Origin: Agrobacterium albertimagni AOL15 | GTDB taxonomy: Bacteria > Pseudomonadota > Alphaproteobacteria > Rhizobiales > Rhizobiaceae | Direction of reading: 5' to 3' | DNA length: 64,000 bases | Assembly: GCF_000300855.1 (NCBI RefSeq) | Contig: NZ_ALJF01000015.1 | Span: forward strand, 1-64,000 | Shown here: positions 43,728 through 52,529 of the stretch, piece after piece | Layout: each line of letters opens with the position of its first letter | Numbering within the stretch: position 1 is the stretch's first letter | Notes under the pieces: generated by a model | Database searches by the model: none | What the model was told of the DNA's origin: nothing | What the model saw: only the letters and a program-made list of their open reading frames with translations | Translations under genes and position numbers: made by a program

Positions 43728-44864
43728 ATGGGCTACGTAGAGATCAATGGGCAGGCTGATGTTTTCCAGTACTGGCCACATGGCGCATCTGATGTTGACA
43801 CGCTCAAATTTTTGCCAGACCTGAGCACAGCAACCTATTATTCCGACGGCGCGCCCGTGAAGGTGGCAAAGTTCTTTGAACGGGGCGGCACCTTCCAGCC
43901 GGATGACAACAAGCCCGGCGAGCAAAAATTTAGATCCATCCTGCGAGGCAGCGGCGGCAGCTCGCTTTCGGTTCGTCTACAAGGAATCGATGCCCCCGAA
44001 ACGCATTATGCGCCGAACTACCGTGAGGGGATGTTCGACGGGGATTATGCGAAGTGGATCGCCAAGCATGTCGCGCGGCAGATGTCCTACAGGCAGCCGT
44101 ATGGAAAGATCTCGACCGACTTCTTCGCCAACAGCCTGCGCACAAAGCTTGGGGTTGGTGCGTTTGACAAGGACAAACAGGAAGTGCTCGTGCCGGCCAA
44201 GCTCAAGATTCTCGCCGACAGTATCAATGGGGCGGCCGACGTCTACGGGCGCATCGTGGGATATGTCACGCTCTCGCAGAACGGCCAGGATGTCGTGCTC
44301 AATGACGTGGCATTGCAGGAAGGCTTTGCCTTCTGCTCGTTCTACGGCAGCATGACGGTCGGCGAAATGCAGCGTCTGACCGGCCTTTTTGCAAGCCACG
44401 GTGCTGGCGGGGCAAGGAAGTCGCAACTGCGCAGCAATCTCTCAAGCCAGTTGCAGGATTTCGAGCCGGGCCTGTGCACATCACGGTCGATGCGCGACAC
44501 AGACCAGGACGACAATGGTTCGAACTCTATTCGCGGCACGGATTCATTCCGTTCCAAATGTTTCGATCCCAAGCTCTATCGGCGCTGCATCGACTGGGTC
44601 GGACGGCAAGACGCTCTCGGCGATCCAACCACCCTTCTGGACTACATGCGCGGCAATGACGAAGAAGTGGTGATGTTAAGCGACTTCATCGCGGCAAGCG
44701 GGGATTGGTCGGCGGCCAGGAAATTGTCCATGGGGTCGTTGATCGGCCCCGATGGGGCCTTCCGCTACCGGGCGGGTGAAGTGGTCTTCGAGTCCCGCCC
44801 CGTTGTCATGGTCGATGAGCAAAGGCAGCCTCTTCCCGACAGCTTCCTGACGCCCTATCCTTAG
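43728..44864 (+). CDS. Thermonuclease-like (SNase) protein with C-terminal extension
   Basis: A 378-residue protein. ATG 43728 is preceded by GGGAGG. The middle part has staphylococcal-nuclease-fold motifs: VRLQGIDAPETHY (OB-fold strand and Asp region), then DVYGRIVGYVTL and VALQEGFAFCSFYG. The C-terminal 130 residues (QSRFS-like; DPTTLLDYMRGNDEEVV) are not recognised. It may cut nucleic acid; the canonical SNase catalytic Arg pair is not certain, so activity is unclear. No signal peptide seen. Atypical among rhizobial core genes and possibly acquired. Confidence 0.7.
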   Translation: MGYVEINGQADVFQYWPHGASDVDTLKFLPDLSTATYYSDGAPVKVAKFFERGGTFQPDDNKPGEQKFRSILRGSGGSSLSVRLQGIDAPETHYAPNYREGMFDGDYAKWIAKHVARQMSYRQPYGKISTDFFANSLRTKLGVGAFDKDKQEVLVPAKLKILADSINGAADVYGRIVGYVTLSQNGQDVVLNDVALQEGFAFCSFYGSMTVGEMQRLTGLFASHGAGGARKSQLRSNLSSQLQDFEPGLCTSRSMRDTDQDDNGSNSIRGTDSFRSKCFDPKLYRRCIDWVGRQDALGDPTTLLDYMRGNDEEVVMLSDFIAASGDWSAARKLSMGSLIGPDGAFRYRAGEVVFESRPVVMVDEQRQPLPDSFLTPYP

Positions 44865-44876
44865 GCCCAGCCCACA

Positions 44877-45811
44877 TCAACAAAGTGGAGTTTGAAGCCT
44901 GTCGACGATCCGTCTGAGGTTTGCCGCTGCAAGTCCAAACGATGAGGGAGCCCCGGCAAGGCGAGCGAAGGCACCGGCGGTCTCCGCAAGTTCTCGCCCA
45001 CGCTCGGCGGCGACGATGCGTGCAATGGTCGCTTGCGATGGCAGAGTTACGTGACGGGTCAGACCAAAAGCCGTGCCAGCCCGTGATCCGTCGGGGTGGC
45101 CCGACGGCAGAAGCGCTAACTCCTCCCCGAGCGGCTGGATGAGGGTGGTCATGGCATTGATGGCTGCGTCACAGAAGAATGAGGCTGCGGGCCCACCGGC
45201 GCCGGACGCGAAAGCGTGCTGAAGCAGGCGCAGCATGAGTGAATAGACATCATCAAACAAGTCTCCGACTGAACGGCTAAGAGACTGGTAATGAGGTTGG
45301 CGGCTCCCTGCCCGTTCCAGTCGCCGCGGATGGCGGCAAGCTTGGCCAGTTTCACGAGCCGGCCGGTATTTCCGCGCGCATTGGCGGTGGTGAGCGAGGT
45401 CGTCGAAAACAGGATCGTTGAAAGGCCAAATTGTCCCAGTCGCGGGCCAAGAGGCGACAATCCACTGGCAAGAATGAAACCGCGTCTGCGCACGTCGGCA
45501 TCCCCATCCCATGCAACGAGAGTAGCCATGGGGAGAGAGCGGACAAACCCATACTTGCAACCCTGCATCACGGATTTTGAATCTGGGTTGCAATCCCAAC
45601 CAACGCTCGGTCGCTCCGGATCGGCTGGCAGAACGGGTGACGTTTCCAATAGGTATGAGCTCGACCTTCGGTGCAACTCGTGCGCTGCGGGACGTGCGTT
45701 TCCATTGGATATGATCGTCATGGATGGAAAGTCCGAGCTTTGGTCGCGGAAAAAGGCTACCGCGACCGACAACGATGTTTTGTTGTGAGCTTCGAGAGGA
45801 AAACGGCTCAC
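44877..45811 (-). pseudogene. Frameshifted hypothetical gene
   Basis: Two overlapping minus-strand frames each look coding over a different half. The upstream frame reads MATLVAWDGDADVRRRGFIL to AIRGDWNGQGAANLITSLLAV; the downstream frame reads DLFDDVYSLMLRLLQHAFAS to LAAANLRRIVDRLQTPLC. A change of frame near 45240-45290 joins them. The composite of about 300 residues matches no family I know. A sequencing error or natural decay are both possible. Confidence 0.5.
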
Positions 45812-45844
45812 CTTCCATCGGCGCGCCGTTCATTATCCGGCGGG

Positions 45845-46732
45845 CTAGATCGCCTTCAAAAGGGACATGACGAGGTCACTTGCCTGACGACGTCGCAGGC
45901 TTCTCGTCTCGCGGTCTTCCGGCTCATCTCCTTCGATCTCGAAGTTTGCAAGTGAGGTCGGGCCATCCTTTTCGTGCCCTTCAGTTTTCTCGTCGTCGCA
46001 GAAGCGCTTTTTTAGAATGTCGATGGCGGCCTGGATTGCACCTGCGTGTTTGCCCTTGAGGGCTGATCTGAAAGCTTCGGCAGCCTTGTCGATCCCACCT
46101 TCCGTATTTTCGAGGCAATAGATCAGATCGTGCGCGTCTTTGCGTTCGCCACGATGGTCGAACGCGAATGCCTTAAGGCAGGTGAAGCTGACGATATTGG
46201 CGTATGAGATGGTTTCCGTGGTTTTGCCGTCGCCATTCAAGAGTTCGGCAGTGACCTCGATTTTTTCGTGGAGATCAAACACCATGGATGCATACGGAAT
46301 ATTGATGGCTGAGACATTACCCTCGGTGGGGAGTTCCTGGACTTTCCCGCCGCCAAGCTTTGGGTCGTTGGCAAGGAACTCAAGGACGATCGCCGCACCG
46401 ACTTTCACAGGCGCTTGCCAGCGCCAGTTGACCTTCTTGCCCTGAGCATTCTCTGCGCGTTCAAATCCCATCTTTTTGAGATTGTCTTCCAGCGTGTGAT
46501 AGGCTTCCACATCCGTGAGAATGGCCATGTCGACGACGAGGTCGACGTCACCGGTCCCGGCATGGACTGCTCCGGGCGGCCTCGAAGGCGCGAGATATCG
46601 CGGCGCGAGGCCTCCCACGAGGTATACAGAATCCTTCCAGGGGCCAAAGCCGCGAAGGAGACTTACCAGCACCCGCTCACATTGGGCGGTGATCTCTTCC
46701 TTATATCCGTTCAGTACATTCGGCTTCATCAT
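45845..46732 (-). CDS. abiEii: AbiEii-type nucleotidyltransferase toxin
   Basis: A 295-residue protein of the nucleotidyltransferase AbiEii/AbiGii family. The active-site pattern VYLVGGLAPRY then TGDVDLVVDM matches GS-x-DxD nucleotidyltransferases, here with GG for GS. A helical C-terminal half follows and ends in a charged tail. Family members transfer nucleotides, probably to tRNA, and stop growth until the antitoxin acts, giving abortive phage defence. It follows the antitoxin with a one-base TGATG overlap; a GTG one codon upstream is a second start choice. Confidence 0.82.
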   Translation of the reverse strand: MMKPNVLNGYKEEITAQCERVLVSLLRGFGPWKDSVYLVGGLAPRYLAPSRPPGAVHAGTGDVDLVVDMAILTDVEAYHTLEDNLKKMGFERAENAQGKKVNWRWQAPVKVGAAIVLEFLANDPKLGGGKVQELPTEGNVSAINIPYASMVFDLHEKIEVTAELLNGDGKTTETISYANIVSFTCLKAFAFDHRGERKDAHDLIYCLENTEGGIDKAAEAFRSALKGKHAGAIQAAIDILKKRFCDDEKTEGHEKDGPTSLANFEIEGDEPEDRETRSLRRRQASDLVMSLLKAI

Positions 46733-47808
46733 CACGCTTTCAAAATTTCCTGGCGAAGATGGGCCGCAAAGTCTTTCGCGCGGCCGCCGGCCTGTAGCAG
46801 ATCGAAATAGGTCTGCAGTTCGTCGGCGAACCAGACGCCGTCCCGGAATGTCCGGAACGGAAGGTCGCCATCGGCTTCAGGATAGAGAATCGAGAGATTC
46901 CAGCCTTGAGATGTCGGGCGAAGATCATAATGCTCAGCCAGATCGATGCGGTCCAGGATGTTCAGTCTGCACCGTACCTGCGAGACGGTCGACAGATATG
47001 GGGAATAGAGTTGAGCTGCGGCCTCCCCAGTGATCTCATACTGCCAGCCGTTGCGTTCGCTCACGTCGTCGATCATTTGCATGATCGACTGGGGCGTGCC
47101 ATTCTTCATATAGTAGCGTCGCGTCGCTGGCGGCTTGATTGCACGACAAGCGTCCGACCATGCGTCCAGCAGTTCGGTACGGCTCTTGAGCATCCTCTCC
47201 TTGCTTGGCCCCTGGCCTCTTGTTGCCACCCATTCTCTCTCCTCCAGTGATGTCAGTGTCTCAGATGCAGTACCTGCTGATACGCCGGCGCGGTCGGCGA
47301 TTTCGCCGACACTGAACCACGCATCACCGGCAAGCCACACTGCGTGGAGCGCCCTTGCGCGTTTCCCTTTGAAGATAGATGAGGTGATTTTTCGCTTCTT
47401 ATCGCTTCGCGGCTTTTCGATCAGCACATAGAAGGACTTGCCTGGCAAAAACAGGTTGCCGTCTAGATCGAAGTATCCAACGCCTTCCTCCTTCAGGAGG
47501 TTCATCGCTCCATCCGAAAGAGCCTCGGAGGCGATAACGGGGACAATGTCAGACCCGAGGTCGCCTGTTTGACTGAGATAGCTATGGAGCTGATAGATTG
47601 CAGCGCGGACATCTCTTGGGAAGCCAGACCTCTTGCACTCGATGACGAAAGTGGCCTCGCTGTCGCGAAGTGTAGCTTTGACGACTGCGTCAACGCGGAA
47701 CCTGTCTAGAGGGCTTTCTCGCTCTACCTGGTAGACGGCGCCGCCCGGTATCCGGTCCAGAGTTTGGCGGAATTCGTCAACCAGCAGATATTCAAGACTG
47801 TTATTCAT
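46732..47808 (-). CDS. abiEi: AbiEi-type antitoxin with nuclease-like and winged-helix domains
   Basis: A 358-residue protein. Residues about 1-130 form a PD-(D/E)XK-like fold (RVDAVVKATL, then ATFVIECKRSG) and a signature EEGVGYFDLDGNLFL; a winged helix follows (SVGEIADRAGVSAGTASETLTSLEE) and then a C-terminal domain. AbiEi antitoxins repress their own operon and oppose AbiEii. Here the nuclease-like fold probably has a structural rather than cutting role, but the D-ExK residues are intact. ATG 47808 is the best start though its ribosome binding site is weak. Two palindromes lie just upstream. Confidence 0.82.
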   Translation of the reverse strand: MNNSLEYLLVDEFRQTLDRIPGGAVYQVERESPLDRFRVDAVVKATLRDSEATFVIECKRSGFPRDVRAAIYQLHSYLSQTGDLGSDIVPVIASEALSDGAMNLLKEEGVGYFDLDGNLFLPGKSFYVLIEKPRSDKKRKITSSIFKGKRARALHAVWLAGDAWFSVGEIADRAGVSAGTASETLTSLEEREWVATRGQGPSKERMLKSRTELLDAWSDACRAIKPPATRRYYMKNGTPQSIMQMIDDVSERNGWQYEITGEAAAQLYSPYLSTVSQVRCRLNILDRIDLAEHYDLRPTSQGWNLSILYPEADGDLPFRTFRDGVWFADELQTYFDLLQAGGRAKDFAAHLRQEILKA

Positions 47809-47821
47809 CGCGCATACCCGC

Positions 47822-47837
47822 TTCACTGCGCAGTGAA
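47822..47837. promoter_or_regulatory. Palindromic operator 1 of the AbiE-type operon
   Basis: TTCACTGCGCAGTGAA is a perfect 16-bp palindrome 13 bp upstream of the antitoxin start. Its placement near the start codon fits repression by the antitoxin. Confidence 0.65.
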
Positions 47838-47875
47838 TAATGCATAAATCCTGAATGTTCAACAAAAAAATGATA

Positions 47876-47891
47876 TTCACTGTGCAGTGAA
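47876..47891. promoter_or_regulatory. Palindromic operator 2 of the AbiE-type operon
   Basis: TTCACTGTGCAGTGAA differs from operator 1 by one central base. The centres are 54 bp apart, about five helical turns, so two bound dimers would lie on the same DNA face. On the minus strand a TTGAAC element lies between the two sites, suggesting a promoter flanked by the operators. Confidence 0.65.
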
Positions 47892-48057
47892 ATTTAGTCG
47901 TTTAATGGGAGGAGCCCATATTCGTGGGGGGCCGTACGACCGGTAACACTCACCTCGGAACGACCCTGAGAAATTCTCTACATGCAGGCCAAGACAAGAT
48001 TCTTTTAATTGCCACTGAGAGACGCCCCGGCGTTCGCACCGAGAGTTGACCCGCCTG

Positions 48058-48270
48058 TCAGGTATGTTTCGGATCTGCGGTCGTGGTCAAGTTCCTAGTT
48101 TTTTCCTTCGCCGTTTTGGTGTCGTGCGCTGAGCTGTTCTTGAAGCGGAAGCTGTCTTTTCCGGTTTCAGGATGTGGCAGTGATGTGTGAACCGGTCCAG
48201 TAGCGCCGTGGTCATCTTGGCATCACCGAAGACGCCGGCCCATTCGTTGAAGCTGAGGTTGAGCACGCTT
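48058..48270 (-). pseudogene. istB: 3' remnant of istB (IS21-family helper ATPase)
   Basis: The minus strand reads [20 protein letters not shown], the conserved C-terminus of IS21-type IstB proteins, then [12 protein letters not shown], after which a one-base deletion moves the frame to [17 protein letters not shown]. The remainder of the gene and istA are missing. It is a scar of an old IS21-type insertion. The flanking 47893-48057 and 48271-48734 hold no recognised gene. Confidence 0.75.
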
Positions 48271-48734
48271 TCTCAATGAGAACCCCATGACATCGGCTAG
48301 CGCTAAGCCAAGTTTGGCGTCACTTCAGCATCAACCGCGGTAGCGCCGGTACAAGGGCCTTGGCCAACTCTCGTCAAGATTACCGGTCACATAGTGTCAT
48401 CACCGTACCGTGAAGCCCTAGCCGGGTGAAAAAGTTCACGCCCTGATTGCTGTGAACGACTGACAGATCCACTCCGATCAGCCTCCCGGCGCCCATCCGG
48501 ATTCGAATGCTCTTGAATAGGTTCGAACCGTCGACCTGCCGTTTGCACTCTCAGGGTTGAGTAGCGCAAATCTATCCCGGGCTGAGACAGGGCTCACATT
48601 CCGGAGGATTTCCCCTCAGTTCCTCCCTGCTGTGCTCGCCCGACTGCGATTATCGCCAAAGTTCTTTTGTCGCCCATTGGGAGAGGGGGAATTGGCCAAC
48701 GCTGAACCCGCAGTGCGAGAACTTGCTCCCTTGG

Positions 48735-48758
48735 TAATAGTTGATAAATCGACTATTA
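48735..48758. promoter_or_regulatory. Inverted repeat before the parD remnant
   Basis: TAATAGTTGA (48735-48744) and TCGACTATTA (48749-48758) are inverted copies with one mismatch around a four-base spacer, 29 bp before the parD start. The AT-rich arms, next to the antitoxin gene, are typical of a ParD autoregulatory operator. Confidence 0.5.
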
Positions 48759-48787
48759 TATTCCGGTTACCTTTGCGGGAGATATGT

Positions 48788-49041
48788 ATGATCAGCGCCG
48801 ATCTGGGAAAGCAGCTCGAAAGCTATATTCAGCAGCTCGTGGATCAGGTCGCTACGGCTCGAAAAGCGAAGGCGTGCGACTGGTTCAGGGCCGTGAAACG
48901 CGACTGGCCGCTCTGGATGCTTCAATCATGCGCGGCATCTCCGATGCGGACACCGGTCGAACTAAGTCGGCCAGCGATGTGTTCAACCGTCTCGACGCAA
49001 AATACCGTGCAATGGCTGACGAAGCCGAAAATTCCGCATGA
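48788..49041 (+). pseudogene. parD: Frameshifted parD-type antitoxin
   Basis: The first frame begins MISADLGKQLESYIQQLV, the ParD ribbon-helix-helix N-terminus. Near 48838-48844 one base is lost and the next frame gives GRYGSKSEGVRLVQ and then ETRLAALDASIMRGISDADT. A four-residue in-frame gap (where ParD proteins have VLRE between SKSE and GVRL) is also inferred. The gene cannot produce whole antitoxin. Its stop overlaps parE (ATGA at 49038-49041). Confidence 0.78.
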
Positions 49042-49334
49042 TCCTTGAGGTTACCAGTGAGGCCGAAGGCGATCTTGAGTAGATCGCTGATTACATTGCC
49101 GAGCAAAATCCACGGCGCGCGCTTTCATTCATTCGAGAGCTGAGGAGCCGTCGTGAAGATCTTGTAAATAACCCCGACAGCTTCGCCCTCGTCCCTCGCT
49201 ATGAACATCATGGAATCCGTCGGCGCGTTTACGGCAACTACCTGATCCTCTATCGCATCGAGCCCACCAAAGTGGTCATTATCCACATCCTACACGGCGC
49301 AACGGACTACGGTCTATTCCTGTTTGGCGAATGA
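49038..49334 (+). pseudogene. parE: parE-type toxin with internal stop codon
   Basis: A 98-codon gene reads MILEVTSEAEGDLE, then TAG at 49080-49082 (codon 15), then IADYIAEQNPRRALSFIREL and on to RRRVYGNYLILYRI and HGATDYGLFLFGE. The pattern is ParE/RelE. A single C-to-T change of CAG to TAG would explain the break. With parD broken too, the module is dead. Confidence 0.8.
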
Positions 49335-49930
49335 TCAAATCAAGTCGATTTGAGGCAAATTGAAGCGAAACGCTGCTTTTACTGTCAACTTATAGATCAG
49401 CGCGGGGAGAAATCTGCTTGCAGTCGATCTAGCTGCTAGGCCAAAGGTCGATCCTGTCAAAGCTGGTTAGAGGCGCGTGTTCACCAGCCAGTTAGAAACG
49501 CGGCACCGGTGCTGCCGTCCCCGATCTGAGCGGCAGAACCGCTTGCAAGATCAGATCGGGGCGTGAGGGGCACATCTCTTCGGCTCTATATCCAATGAGA
49601 AGTGCACGGCGGCCGCCGCTCTGGCAGAGTGAGGCTGCATCAAAACACTCGCTCAGGAGCCAAATCATGGAACGCCGTCAGCTATTTGCCACCGGCCCGT
49701 CAAGCCAATTGAGAAAAGCTAGGGTCAGTCTCCCGACAGAGCCAGTTTCCGCGTGTAGAGACAAGAAACAATCGCTGGGCTCGGCAACTATCGCACGCGC
49801 CGCCTAGTCGGATCTGTGCTCCTTGCCGCTCATCGGCGACGCGTAAACGAGATTCGCTGATGCAATCTTGACCGGGTAACAGCGTTTTGGGAGTCCGAAG
49901 ACTTCAGTATTGCCGGGGTCAAACTGGCCA
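49335..49930. other. Intergenic region, no gene recognised
   Basis: 596 bp between the dead parDE pair and the end of the amidase gene. A 70-codon plus-strand frame (49595-49807) has no ribosome binding site or recognisable product. Nothing else was seen. Confidence 0.5.
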
Positions 49931-51286
49931 TCACGAGCCCAAAGCAACTTGAAGCGAATGCGAAGCCGCCAGAACGTTTTCGTCACTTCCTCGCGGTCCC
50001 GAAACCAGCAATCCGACAGGCATGGCACTGGCGCCCTTACCGCAAGGCATGGAGACCCCGCACCAGTCGAGAAAATTCCCAATCAGCGTATTGCGCAGTG
50101 TCTTGCCATTGACCTGGAAAAACAGGTCCTCATCATCCAGCAATGGCTGAAGCGCAGGCGCAACATGGGGAAGTGTGGGGCTGAGGAGAAGCGATCCCGG
50201 CTCAAGGCGGGCCTCGAAAGCTGTAATCATCCTGTCGCGCTCGGCGAGCGTCTCCATGTAATTGGCAAGCGTAATCTTTTCACCCAGTCGCGTTCGCTTG
50301 ACCACTCGGGGGTCCATATCCGCTGCTGCGGCTCCCAGGATCCGCTCACGATGGAGAATGAAGGCTTCGGCTGTGACCAATGCGCCGTTCTTCGCCATCA
50401 GATCGAATATTGATGAGAAATCGGGGAACGCTTCGCGGCGGATCCGGGCCCCTTGCTTTGCCAAGTGATCGACAGCCAGCTCGAAGGCCTCGACGACTTC
50501 GGCTTCCGCGTCATCAAAAAACACGGTCTCAGGAACGACAAAGGAAAGATCGGAGATCGCCGGACGCGGCAAGGCCATGCCAGCCGGCAGGCCGCGCATG
50601 GCAGCGTCAACCCAGGCCGCGTCCTGGACCGTGTGGCAAAGTGGTCCGAGCGAATCAAGGCTCTGCGCTAGCGGAAAGACGCCATCCATCGAATAGCGGC
50701 CGCGCGTCGCCTTGTAGCCGACAATACCGTTGAAGGCCGCTGGAATGCGAACCGAGCCGCCGGTATCGGTGCCGATGGAAACGGGCACGAGACCGGCAGC
50801 AACCGCCACGCCCGAACCGGACGAGGACCCACCTGGAATGCGGTGTTCGCCATCTGGCGAGGCCGGGTTGCGCGGCGTGCAGTAATGGGGATTGATGCCG
50901 AGGCCGGAAAAGGCGAACTCGCTCATGTTGACGCGGCCGACACTGACCATGCCGGCGCTGGCAAGCGCGCGCACCACACCAGCATCTCGGGCTGCAGGCT
51001 CGTTGGTCTTCAGCACGAAAGAGCCCGCGGTCGTCGGCAAGCTCTCTATGTCGAACAAATCCTTCCAAGCGACTGGAACCCCGTCAAGTGCACCAAGCGA
51101 ACGGCCTTCACGGATGCGCCGACGCGAAGCCTCGGCCTCCGATCGCGCCCTCGTCTTCAGAAGCACTGTGAAGATTGTCTCGTCGGTATGGGTCTCGATC
51201 TTTTCGAAGGTTTCCTCGAACAGATCGACCGCGTCGAGAGCCCCGGATTGCAGCAGCGCGGAAAGCTGGGCGATCGAACGTGACAT
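49931..51286 (-). CDS. Amidase-signature enzyme
   Basis: A 451-residue amidase-signature hydrolase. The catalytic Lys is in VAWKDLFD, and the cis-Ser/Ser pair is in GGSSSGSGVAVAAGLVP followed by IGTDTGGSVRIPA. The family hydrolyses amides to acid plus ammonia. It is the last gene of the twelve-gene operon. ATG 51286 is two bases after the preceding stop; TTG 51292 would overlap it and has AAGGA closer. The substrate is probably the imported compound or a product of the deacetylase-family enzyme. Confidence 0.9.
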   Translation of the reverse strand: MSRSIAQLSALLQSGALDAVDLFEETFEKIETHTDETIFTVLLKTRARSEAEASRRRIREGRSLGALDGVPVAWKDLFDIESLPTTAGSFVLKTNEPAARDAGVVRALASAGMVSVGRVNMSEFAFSGLGINPHYCTPRNPASPDGEHRIPGGSSSGSGVAVAAGLVPVSIGTDTGGSVRIPAAFNGIVGYKATRGRYSMDGVFPLAQSLDSLGPLCHTVQDAAWVDAAMRGLPAGMALPRPAISDLSFVVPETVFFDDAEAEVVEAFELAVDHLAKQGARIRREAFPDFSSIFDLMAKNGALVTAEAFILHRERILGAAAADMDPRVVKRTRLGEKITLANYMETLAERDRMITAFEARLEPGSLLLSPTLPHVAPALQPLLDDEDLFFQVNGKTLRNTLIGNFLDWCGVSMPCGKGASAMPVGLLVSGPRGSDENVLAASHSLQVALGS

Positions 51287-51288
51287 CG

Positions 51289-52521
51289 TCAAATGTCCTT
51301 CTCTGCACGTCCGACAAGCTGCATCCAGCGGCGGACAAGATAGTTGTGTTCATCCATGGTCGTGTTCCACACGGCGATCCCGTTGGCGCGCTGCCAGTAG
51401 GAACCGCCACTGCGGACGGAGCCGCGCTTTATACGGATCACGCCGTCAGGTCCTGGAAGATCTTCGCGGGCAGGAAGGCCTTCGTACCAATAGTCCCACT
51501 CGGCCGCGGTCATGTGGCTTCTGGAGCGTTGAGGGGTGGAAATATAGTAACCCTGGCGGGCGACCACAGCGCCCGGCCAGCCGGAAATCCACCAGTTCAG
51601 ATAGTCATAGGCAATGTCGAGCATGCGTCCTGAAAGGCTGCGCGAGAGACACAAGCCACCATGCCATGCCCGGTAACCCTCCACGGGCGCGGCCTGCTCC
51701 ACTGGTAATCCCTTGCTATTGAGAATACCGATGCCGGTAGACCACATACTCTGGATGTCGGTGTCGCCATCGATCATCAGGCGGGCGGCATCCTCGGCGG
51801 TGCGCCAGAAGCTGCGGAAAAAGCCGGCCTTGCGACGCGCTTCCAGGATATCCATCAACTGATCGATCTCGGCGACCGTCATGTTGCCGATATTGCCGAA
51901 GCTCATCAAGCCGGCGGCCTGTGCGGCAAGTGCCGCATCGAAAATGCCGATCGCCGGCTCATCAACCAAAGCGCATCGTCCCGCCCAGCGCTCGTTCAGG
52001 AGTGCAGACCAGCTCGCCACAGACTGCACCCCATCCACCACATCACTGCGATAGGCAAAACTGTCGAAGTTATGGGTCGTTGGCAGCATGGAGATACGGC
52101 TCGTCGGCATGTCACCAAGCGCAAGGTTCGGCTGGACAAAGAGCTTGCGGGCCGGCACATCCCCCTGCCCCATACGTGCGCTTGGGCCAATCTGACCGGT
52201 CTTGGTCAGGTCGTTTATCTCGTCCCACAGAGCAATCCGCTCAATCTCGATCGGCTGGACCGCCCGCCAGTACCAGACGATGTCCAGATTATGGAAACAC
52301 TGATCATAGATGTCGTAGCTATCAGGCTCCTGCGCAGCCTTGTGCTGGGTGACCACGAAGTCGTTATTGTCGAAGACGACGTCGATACCGAGATCTGCCT
52401 GCGCCTTTAAGCGCAGCTCCTCCAGAAGAGATATAGCGGTGCCCAGCACGCGCAACTTCGGCTTGCCGGCCGTATGAACGGCGGGCGCGGCAGCGTTTGG
52501 ATAGGGGGAATGCTTATTCAT
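51289..52521 (-). CDS. PotD/PotF-type binding-protein paralogue without signal peptide
   Basis: A 410-residue protein of the spermidine/putrescine-type binding-protein family, paralogous to the protein at 56047-57279 (shared GYRAWHGG-like, WISGWPGAVVARQGYYIS, YWYEGLP). Its N-terminus, MNKHSPYPNAAAPAVHTAGK, is polar and contains no hydrophobic core or twin-arginine motif, so it should stay in the cytoplasm. It may be a ligand-binding sensor or chaperone. It lies between the CobW gene (8 bp) and the amidase gene (2 bp). Confidence 0.85.
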   Translation of the reverse strand: MNKHSPYPNAAAPAVHTAGKPKLRVLGTAISLLEELRLKAQADLGIDVVFDNNDFVVTQHKAAQEPDSYDIYDQCFHNLDIVWYWRAVQPIEIERIALWDEINDLTKTGQIGPSARMGQGDVPARKLFVQPNLALGDMPTSRISMLPTTHNFDSFAYRSDVVDGVQSVASWSALLNERWAGRCALVDEPAIGIFDAALAAQAAGLMSFGNIGNMTVAEIDQLMDILEARRKAGFFRSFWRTAEDAARLMIDGDTDIQSMWSTGIGILNSKGLPVEQAAPVEGYRAWHGGLCLSRSLSGRMLDIAYDYLNWWISGWPGAVVARQGYYISTPQRSRSHMTAAEWDYWYEGLPAREDLPGPDGVIRIKRGSVRSGGSYWQRANGIAVWNTTMDEHNYLVRRWMQLVGRAEKDI

Positions 52522-52529
52522 CAAGGACT

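Noticed and set aside
48557-48787. In-frame upstream extension of the parD remnant
   Set aside because: ParD N-terminus starts at MISADL (48788) and the added residues include the operator region.
49595-49807. 70-codon plus-strand frame
   Set aside because: No ribosome binding site, basic low-information product, no neighbour relation.
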